This document shows, one piece after another, positions 59,001 through 64,000 of a DNA stretch of 64,000 bases. Under the pieces are notes generated by a model that was not told where the DNA came from, did not search any database, and worked only from the letters and a program-made list of their open reading frames with translations. The stretch comes from an uncultured Clostridia bacterium (lineage in GTDB: Bacteria > Bacillota > Clostridia > TANB77 > CAG-508). The number at the start of each line of letters is the position of its first letter. Position 1 is the first letter of the stretch. Location: positions 1 to 64,000 of the forward strand of contig CANQYM010000008.1 in NCBI GenBank assembly GCA_947628085.1, given 5' to 3'. Position numbers and translations under genes: made by a program.

Positions 59001-59790
59001 CGAAGAATAATCCATCGAATAAGTTTCTTGCTGCATCAACTGTTGGAAGCTCTCCTGGTCTTAATTTTTTGTAGATTTCGATTAAAGCTTCATCAGCTGT
59101 TTTTACTGGATCTTTAGAGATGGTTGCTAATAATTTGTCTTCTTCTCCAAAGAAATCAATTATTTTTTCATCTGTGTCTAATCCTATTGCTCTTAATAAT
59201 GATGTTACTGGTAATTTTCTAGTTCTATCTAGTCTTACCCAAAATACATCATTGCTGTCTGTTTCGTATTCAATCCAAGCACCTCTGATTGGCATAACAG
59301 AACCTGTATAAAGTTTTTTACCTGTTTTGTCATAGCTTGAATCAAAGTAACAACCTGGTGAACGAACTAACTGACTTACAACAACTCTTTCTGCACCGTT
59401 TATAACAAATGTTCCACTATCTGTCATAAGAGGGAAATCTCCAAGATAAATTTCTTGCTCTTTAATTTCTCCTGTTTCACGGTTGATTAGTCTAACTTTT
59501 ACATGTAATCTTGTTGAATAAGTAGCATCTCTTTCCTTTGCTTCTTGCAAAGAATATTTTGTTTTGTCTTCCATGTAGTAATCGAAAAATTCTAATACTA
59601 GGTTTCCTGAATAGTCGATGATAGGTGAAATATCTTTTAATACTTCTCCTAAACCTTCTTTAACAAACCATTCGTAAGAATCTTTTTGTACTTTTAATAA
59701 ATTAGGTATATCTATGAAGTCACCTATTTTAGAAAAAGTTTTACGTACACACTTTTCGTGTACAACGTCTTTTACTTTTATTTTTTTCAA
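56038..59790 (-). CDS. rpoB: RNA polymerase subunit beta
   Basis: 1250 aa from TTG 59790 with AAGGTGGGG 8 nt upstream. The rifampicin region reads [20 protein letters not shown] then [17 protein letters not shown], so the common resistance positions (Asp, His, Ser) are wild type. GEREA-type and [10 protein letters not shown] motifs are present. The last 70 or so residues are an acidic tail ([13 protein letters not shown] and on) beyond the usual core, rich in Asp and Glu. It is first gene of rpoB-rpoC-Big2, with its own promoter; rplJ-rplL are not just upstream. Confidence 0.97.
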   Translation of the reverse strand: MKKIKVKDVVHEKCVRKTFSKIGDFIDIPNLLKVQKDSYEWFVKEGLGEVLKDISPIIDYSGNLVLEFFDYYMEDKTKYSLQEAKERDATYSTRLHVKVRLINRETGEIKEQEIYLGDFPLMTDSGTFVINGAERVVVSQLVRSPGCYFDSSYDKTGKKLYTGSVMPIRGAWIEYETDSNDVFWVRLDRTRKLPVTSLLRAIGLDTDEKIIDFFGEEDKLLATISKDPVKTADEALIEIYKKLRPGELPTVDAARNLFDGLFFDNRRYDLSKVGRYKYNKKLSLASRIANHIAYETIVNPETGEVIVEKDEKISREVAKQVQDAGINVVYVNIEGKKAKVIGNGTVDIKAYVDPKIAEELKIKVDVNYAVLKNILETAKNDKELRKLLEDRLDELVPKHIVTEDILASINYLLNLEYNVFITDPAKPKLGNIDDIDHLGNRRIRCVGELLQNQFRIGLTRLERVVRERMTLQDLDVITPQSLINTKPITSSIREFFGSSQLSQFMDQTNPLSELTHKRRISALGPGGLSRERAGFEVRDIHYTHYGRLCPIESPEGPNIGLISALSTFAIINEYGFIETPYRKIDKETAHVTDEVTYMTADEEDLYIICQASEPLDENNCLINKRIRVRDKAEIKEVPKSQVDYIDVSPKQLVSVGAAMIPFLEHDDANRALMGSNMQRQAVPLMITDSPMVGTGIEYKAAKDSGVMVLAEENGTVETVEGDKIVIKNEAGQKRTYHLSKFKRTNGSTCINQRPIVKEGEVVKRGDVIADGPATDKGEMALGKNLLIAFATWEGYNYEDAILLNERLVKEDVLTSMHIEDYDCECRDTKLGPEEITRDIPNVGEDSLRDLDENGIIRVGAEVRPGDILVGKVTPKGETELTAEERLLRAIFGEKAREVRDTSLRVPHGEAGTIVDVKVFTRENSDELAPGVNQVIRIYIAQKRKISVGDKMAGRHGNKGVISRILPEEDMPFLPDGTPVDVVLNPLGVPSRMNLGQVLEVHLGAAARMLGWKMATPVFDGATEEDIEAMLETAGLETNGKTTLYDGRTGEPFDKPITVGVMYMLKLHHLVDDKIHARSTGPYSLVTQQPLGGKAQFGGQRFGEMEVWALEAYGAAYTLQEILTVKSDDVVGRVKTYEAIVKGENIPEPGIPESFKVLIKELQSLGLNVKLYSDNDEEIEIKEHVEEGLDGVEERLDESELEEDNLTEVTDEELEEQNEEDDDEFFTNILDEEDLPDDKIFKDLDSQEDDE

Positions 59791-60037
59791 AATAAAAACC
59801 CCACCTTCTTAAAATATTTAGCAGGTCAGTATAGATTTACCTTATGTAAGTCCCTCTTGCAATAAAAGGTTGTTATTTTGAAGTAGCCTCCCTGCCAAAA
59901 AAGGCTATTTCTCAATAGTTCCTCTTTTACTCAATTCCTCTTACTAGGTCATAAATATACTGTTTTTGGAAGTCAAAAACGACACACACTCCCAAAAATA
60001 CTTAAATATTATATAACATTTATGTAACACAAGTCAA
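59791..60037 (-). promoter_or_regulatory. Promoter and about 210-nt leader of rpoB
   Basis: Minus strand TTGACT (60037-60032), 18 bp, TATAAT (60013-60008). The RNA leader from about 60001 to 59791 has several short GC-richer patches (AGCC with GGCT around 59880-59912, GGGAGGC, AAGAGGGAC) that could fold, and no gene. It does not clearly match the L10-type leader I know. The rest of 60038-60126 is AT-rich. Confidence 0.6.
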
Positions 60038-60126
60038 GCATTTTTCTTAATTTTCTTAGGGAAATTAAGGATTTCATAAACTTTTTTTATTCATATTTTT
60101 ACTTATAAAAATTTTTTATTACCATT

Positions 60127-60286
60127 AGATGTTTTGTATGGTTATATGTTTTTAGTAGTGCTTTGGTGTCGCAATCTTCTCTTTTAAAAATAAAGCAAAG
60201 GAAGATTGCTCCAATCGCCCTCCGCTCTCGCTTCGGTTGGTCGCTTACGCAGCACTACTAAAAATATATAACCACATAAAACATCT
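60127..60286. repeat. Structured interspersed element, copy 2
   Basis: Outer arms 60127-60162 and 60251-60286 pair over about 36 positions, with two G-U pairs and one A-C mismatch; an extra TTACCATT/AATGGTAA pair lies outside. The core 60163-60250 matches 47339-47424, nearly identical at both ends, while the outer arms differ in sequence. It lies between the rpoB leader and the gene at 60470. The stretch 60306-60417 shows nothing. Confidence 0.8.
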
Positions 60287-60417
60287 TAAATATTAAAAAT
60301 GGTAAGAACAACAAAAATAATGCAACCGTAGCTATAAAAAGAATAAAAATATATAGAAAGCATATAGACAGCAAGAATGTCAAAAATAGCAAAAATCAAA
60401 TAAAACGCGAAATAATC

Positions 60418-60446
60418 TTGATTTTTTTAAGAAAATTTACTATTAT
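60418..60446 (+). promoter_or_regulatory. Promoter of the 207-aa membrane protein gene
   Basis: TTGATT (60418-60423), 17 bp, TATTAT (60441-60446); AAGGAG precedes the ATG at 60470. Confidence 0.65.
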
Positions 60447-60469
60447 ATAGATATAAAAAGGAGACAGAT

Positions 60470-61093
60470 ATGAATGAATTATTTGGATATCATAAAGAAT
60501 TAAACATAAAAAAAATAATTATTGCTGGAATAATTATTTTATTCTTTATAGTTATTATTGTTGAACTGATAGGAATGCTTATTCATAAAGATTCCTACAC
60601 AGATAAAGTTAGTGAAATAAGAGATAAAAATATTGAAGCTCAAAATCCAAATTCAGTTTTTTACAGCGAAAGTAAAAATGTTAGTTTAGAGCTTTCAAAA
60701 CAATATGGTCTCTCTCAATATCACACAACAAACGATTATTTAATCGAACTTAGATCTGAAAACAATCTTAATATATTCGTTTCTCATAGAAATAAAATCG
60801 AAAACAAACCTTTAGATCAAGTTGTATCAGCAGATTTACATTCATATATAGAAAACTATGCAAGCTATTCAAATTTGTCTCAAATTACTGAATTGAACAT
60901 AAAAAATTATAATGGTTACACTTACAGTTTTCATTATTTAGATTCAAAAAATAATACTTCTTTTTATTTACAAGTTGTATGGATTGAAACAGATAATGGA
61001 TATTATATTTTTGATATAGAATTTCCTCTAGATAGCTTAAATACCTATTCAAATATAATAAATGATAGTATTAGTTCATTTGTAATATATTAA
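60470..61093 (+). CDS. Unknown protein with one membrane anchor
   Basis: 207 aa. One strong N-terminal helix (IIIAGIIILFFIVIIVELIGML, shown here in part) is followed by about 170 residues of mixed helix and strand that would lie outside the cell. The C-terminal half (YTYSFHYLDSKNNTSFYLQVVW, then NGYYIFDIEFPLD) looks like a small beta sheet, reminiscent of PsbP-like stress or lipoprotein folds, but no family is claimed. It is a single gene with its own promoter and terminator. Confidence 0.8.
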   Translation: MNELFGYHKELNIKKIIIAGIIILFFIVIIVELIGMLIHKDSYTDKVSEIRDKNIEAQNPNSVFYSESKNVSLELSKQYGLSQYHTTNDYLIELRSENNLNIFVSHRNKIENKPLDQVVSADLHSYIENYASYSNLSQITELNIKNYNGYTYSFHYLDSKNNTSFYLQVVWIETDNGYYIFDIEFPLDSLNTYSNIINDSISSFVIY

Positions 61094-61094
61094 T

Positions 61095-61136
61095 AAAAAA
61101 ACTTCTAATATAGGTTTCCATATTAGAAGTTTTTTA
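61095..61136. terminator. Bidirectional terminator
   Basis: About a 15-bp stem, ACTTCTAATAT with ATATTAGAAGT, flanked by A6 and T6, between the convergent 207-aa gene and the AI-2E permease gene. Confidence 0.88.
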
Positions 61137-61139
61137 TTT

Positions 61140-62285
61140 TTATTGTTTTTCTAATTCTTCCTTTGCTTTATTTTTATATTCTATAAAATCTCCTATAATT
61201 AACTTTAAGAAAGCCATAACTGGAACTCCTAAGAACATTCCTAATATTCCAAAATATGCTCCTCCTATTGTTACTGCAAAAATAATTAATATAGGACTTA
61301 AATTTAATGAATTTCCTAATATTTTTGGATTTATAATGTTTGCATCAATTTGTTGTAGTGCAATTACTACTATTCCTAACCAAATTGCCTGTCCAAATCC
61401 TCCAGTGAAGATTGTAATTATAATTGCTAATACAACTGCAATTATTGCTCCAAAGTATGGAATTATGTTGAATAATCCTATTATAAATCCAAGTAATGCT
61501 GCATATTTTACTTTCATTAATGCCATTGCTATAGAAGTTATTACTCCAACAACAATCGCATCTAATATTTGACTTGCTATAAATTTTAAAAATATGCTAT
61601 TTGTTCTTACATAATATTTTGCAATAGCTCTATTTGTTTTCTTATCAAAAATAGCTTTTGAAAGATTTTGTAAAAAACTTTTTATATCTGATCTTTCTAG
61701 TAATATATAAACAGATACTACAATAGTTACAAATATATCAAATATTACATTTGCAGCTCCCATTATGCCTTTTATATATGAGCTAATATTATCTATGCTT
61801 ATTAAATTAATAATTTGTTCTACAAAATTAACTTCTTTTAAGTTCTTTACATATTCATTTAAATTTAATTTAACTAGTATTGAATCATTTTCTAAATTAT
61901 CTAAATATTCTAAAGCTGTATTGTAATAATTAGGTATATTTTCAGCTAAATCCTTTATGCTAGTCATTACTGTTGGAATAATGAAATTAATTATTATGAA
62001 AATTAATAATATAGCTAATATATAAACTACTAATACGCTTAATCCTCTAGCATGCTTTTTTATTATTTTTGGTTTTGCCTTTTCTATTGCCCTTTGAATT
62101 CCTCTACATGGCATATATAATATATATGCTACAAGTAAGGCCATAAAAAATGGCATTATTAAATTAAAGAAATCGCCTATTCCAGAAACTATTGAGCTTA
62201 CGCTGTCTATTGTTTTATAAACAACTATTGATGCAACTGCAAAAGAGAACCAGAATATCCATTTTTTCCATTCTTTATTTTTCAT
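61140..62285 (-). CDS. AI-2E family transporter
   Basis: 381 aa, AGGAG before the ATG. About eight membrane helices in the pattern of the family: two at the N-terminus, a long amphipathic middle (about 120-190), then a cluster of helices with the conserved GLFNIIPYFGAIIA and the QQIDANIINPKILG block. Members export autoinducer-like molecules or act as Na/H antiporters; the substrate here is not known. Between its start and yraN (62286-62508) I see no gene. Confidence 0.88.
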   Translation of the reverse strand: MKNKEWKKWIFWFSFAVASIVVYKTIDSVSSIVSGIGDFFNLIMPFFMALLVAYILYMPCRGIQRAIEKAKPKIIKKHARGLSVLVVYILAILLIFIIINFIIPTVMTSIKDLAENIPNYYNTALEYLDNLENDSILVKLNLNEYVKNLKEVNFVEQIINLISIDNISSYIKGIMGAANVIFDIFVTIVVSVYILLERSDIKSFLQNLSKAIFDKKTNRAIAKYYVRTNSIFLKFIASQILDAIVVGVITSIAMALMKVKYAALLGFIIGLFNIIPYFGAIIAVVLAIIITIFTGGFGQAIWLGIVVIALQQIDANIINPKILGNSLNLSPILIIFAVTIGGAYFGILGMFLGVPVMAFLKLIIGDFIEYKNKAKEELEKQ

Positions 62286-62508
62286 AAAATTCTCCTAATT
62301 ATAATAAATACAATACTATTACTTTATATTATAAGCATTTTTATTATTTTTTCAATACGTATATTTATATTCCTTTTAAAACCATCTTTTTACAGTATCG
62401 GAAGCCCTTTGTTTGAGTTTTAGCAAGTTTTATATCTTTTTCTTTTCTTTTATATTACACATTTTACAAAGAGCCTATATACACATTATCTTTAGAATAT
62501 GGAAAATT

Positions 62509-62871
62509 TTATCCAAATATATTCTTTAAATGGTTAATAAAGCTTGTGTTTTCTTTTATATATACTTCTATAATATCAAATCTTATTAAATCGTTATTTA
62601 ACCTATTTTTATAAACAAAATATTCTGTTGCTCTTAATAAATGATTTTTCTTCTTTAAATTTACTGCCTCTACTGGTTTACCAAATAAACTTGTTGTTCT
62701 TGTTTTTACTTCTACAAAAACATATTCCTCTTCATCTTTTGCTATAATATCTATTTCTCCTTGATATGTATGATAATTTCTTGCTAATATTTTATAATTC
62801 TTTTTTTGCAAATATTGAACTGCAATATCTTCTCCAAGTTTTCCTATGTCTTTATTATGATTGTTTTCTAT
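62509..62871 (-). CDS. yraN: YraN family (UPF0102) nuclease-fold protein, non-standard start
   Basis: 120 aa if started at ATA 62871-62869. The conserved N-terminus KLGEDIAVQYLQKKNYKI lies upstream of the first standard start (TTG 62811), so translation must begin earlier; AAAGGA is 9 nt before the ATA. The nuclease-like core is present: GEIDIIAKDEEEYVFVEVKTRT (shown in part) with the D and ExK residues. The role is unknown, possibly Holliday junction handling. It follows dprA, a usual neighbour. Confidence 0.85.
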   Translation of the reverse strand: MENNHNKDIGKLGEDIAVQYLQKKNYKILARNYHTYQGEIDIIAKDEEEYVFVEVKTRTTSLFGKPVEAVNLKKKNHLLRATEYFVYKNRLNNDLIRFDIIEVYIKENTSFINHLKNIFG

Positions 62872-62903
62872 TTTTTTATATCCTTTCTTAAAAAATTTTG
62901 AAC

Positions 62904-63767
62904 TTAGCTAACAATATAGTATCTTCCGCTTATATCTTGAAATACTAAATCTTCTAATTGCATTTGTGCAATTAAATGTATGCAATTAAATAATTCTAAA
63001 TTTAGCTCATTTACTATCTCTTCCAAATATTTTGGTTCTTTTTTTAACAAGTAATATATCTTCCTATATTCTTTCTTTATATGCATCTTTTTGCAACTTA
63101 CATTTTTTCTAATTCTTATTTTAAAATTATTATAGTTTTCTAATATATCTTCTACAGTTGTTGTTAAAATTGCTCCTTCTTTTATTAATCTATTTACTCC
63201 CATTCCTACTGTGCTATCTAGTTTTCCTGGTATTGCAAAAACTTTTTTACCTTGTTCTATCGCAAGTCTTGCTGTTATGCTAGTGCCACTTCTATATGCT
63301 GCCTCAATAACTAGCACTCCCTCTGAAATTGCTGTTATTATTCTGTTTCTTTTTGGAAAGTTTTCTTTGTTTGGTTTTATGTTTTTTTCATATTCTGTTA
63401 TTATTAATCCTTTATTTTCTATTATTTTATTAAATAGCTCTAAATTGCTTTCAGGATATATATTTTCAAATCCACTTCCTAGTACAGCTATTGTTTTTCC
63501 TCCATATTCTAATGATGTTTTATGTGCTATACTATCTGTTCCAATAGCCATTCCGCTTACTATTGGAATGTTTCTTAGAACTAATTCTTTAGTAAAATTT
63601 TCACAATTTTTTATGCCATATTCACTAATTCTTCTACTTCCAACAATAGCAAAAGATTCCTCATATAAAAGATTTTTGTTTCCTATGTAATATAGCTTCT
63701 CTGGAGAATTTTTTATTCTTTTTAATTTCTCTGGAAATTCTTCTTTTGTTAATATTTTGTAATCCAT
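62904..63767 (-). CDS. dprA: DNA processing protein DprA
   Basis: 287 aa, GAGGTG before the ATG. The Rossmann-like DprA core is intact: IVGSRRISEYG, VSGMAIGTDSIAH, GSGFENIYPESN, FPKRNRIITAIS and IEAAYRSGTSITA. It loads RecA onto incoming single strands in transformation. It is shorter than the usual 360 or so because the N-terminal helical domain is absent, while a C-terminal winged-helix-like part remains. It lies between comM and yraN. Confidence 0.94.
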   Translation of the reverse strand: MDYKILTKEEFPEKLKRIKNSPEKLYYIGNKNLLYEESFAIVGSRRISEYGIKNCENFTKELVLRNIPIVSGMAIGTDSIAHKTSLEYGGKTIAVLGSGFENIYPESNLELFNKIIENKGLIITEYEKNIKPNKENFPKRNRIITAISEGVLVIEAAYRSGTSITARLAIEQGKKVFAIPGKLDSTVGMGVNRLIKEGAILTTTVEDILENYNNFKIRIRKNVSCKKMHIKKEYRKIYYLLKKEPKYLEEIVNELNLELFNCIHLIAQMQLEDLVFQDISGRYYIVS

Positions 63768-63849
63768 AATTCACCTCATTTTTTTATTTGTTATAAGTTT
63801 TTTAAGCATTTTACTTTCTTCACATAGCTTATCAAATTTTTTTGCGTTT

Positions 63850-64000
63850 TTACAATTTGTCCAAACTTCTATATTGTATTGCTTCTAATATGTAATTTTC
63901 TGTTAATATTTCTTCTCCTCCTAAATCTGCAATGCTTCTCGCAACTTTTAAAATTTTGTAATAACTTCTAGTACTTAAATTTGCTTTTTCGAAATATATC
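63850..64000 (-). CDS. comM: ComM/YifB family Mg chelatase-like ATPase, C-terminal end
   Basis: The 3' end only: the last 49 residues, with stop at 63852-63850. They read [20 protein letters not shown] then [18 protein letters not shown], the helical C-terminal domain of ComM/YifB ATPases (normally about 510 aa). It continues beyond base 64000. It lies upstream of dprA, a standard pairing. Confidence 0.85.
   Translation of the reverse strand, partial: IYFEKANLSTRSYYKILKVARSIADLGGEEILTENYILEAIQYRSLDKL

Noticed and set aside
59820..59930. L10 ribosomal leader before rpoB
   Set aside because: Some GC patches look similar, but the order and orientation of the expected motifs do not match.

Overview
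The window is strongly AT-rich and looks like a low-GC Clostridia-type Firmicute. Supporting signs are clean sigma-A promoters (TTGACA/TTGAAA, 17 bp, TATAAT), strong Shine-Dalgarno sequences, T-tailed hairpin terminators, two CotF-type spore-coat genes, MecA, GdpP, DprA and the order mreC-mreD-mrdA-minC. The exact lineage cannot be fixed from the sequence. Most genes lie on the minus strand.

Left half (1-32446): a minus-strand array of giant cell-surface protein genes. Two gene types alternate. Type A (about 1,850-1,880 aa) has a signal peptide, long beta-rich ectodomains, DUF11-like and SdrD-B-like domains and a C-terminal membrane anchor. Type B (about 2,800-3,200 aa) has a thioester-like N-terminal domain, eight Cna-B-like repeats, SdrD-B-like units and an FTPPTG-transmembrane-basic tail. 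In transcription order they are A1 (32446-26885), B1 (26883-17335), A2 (17001-11356), B2 (11377-2924) and A3 (2627 to beyond base 1). Each A-B pair overlaps or abuts, has its own promoter before A and a terminator after B, and so behaves as a duplicated two-gene operon. A1 and A2 share a conserved upstream region; A3 has a different sigma-A promoter.

Middle (32773-40700): a small plus-strand pair of unknown genes converges on the cell-shape and division operon DUF4321-mreC-mreD-mrdA-minC. minC is split by a frameshift and mrdA appears to start at CTG. Then come mecA, an M23 peptidase and two small coat-like proteins.

40830-42140: a tRNA-Lys(CUU) with a near-perfect promoter, a ComB-family gene, and a compact locus that looks like an unannotated type I toxin-antitoxin system: a 37-aa hydrophobic peptide on the minus strand and a convergent antisense RNA on the plus strand, each with its own consensus promoter.

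Right half (42307-64000): housekeeping genes. These are a Na/Pi-cotransporter-like gene, ftsH, tilS, dnaB, rplI, gdpP, a Big2-like membrane protein joined to rpoB-rpoC, a membrane-anchored unknown, an AI-2E-family permease, yraN, dprA and the end of comM. Two intergenic regions (47305-47457 and 60127-60286) carry copies of a structured element with a conserved core of about 86-88 nt inside long stems whose sequence differs between copies but is base-paired in each.
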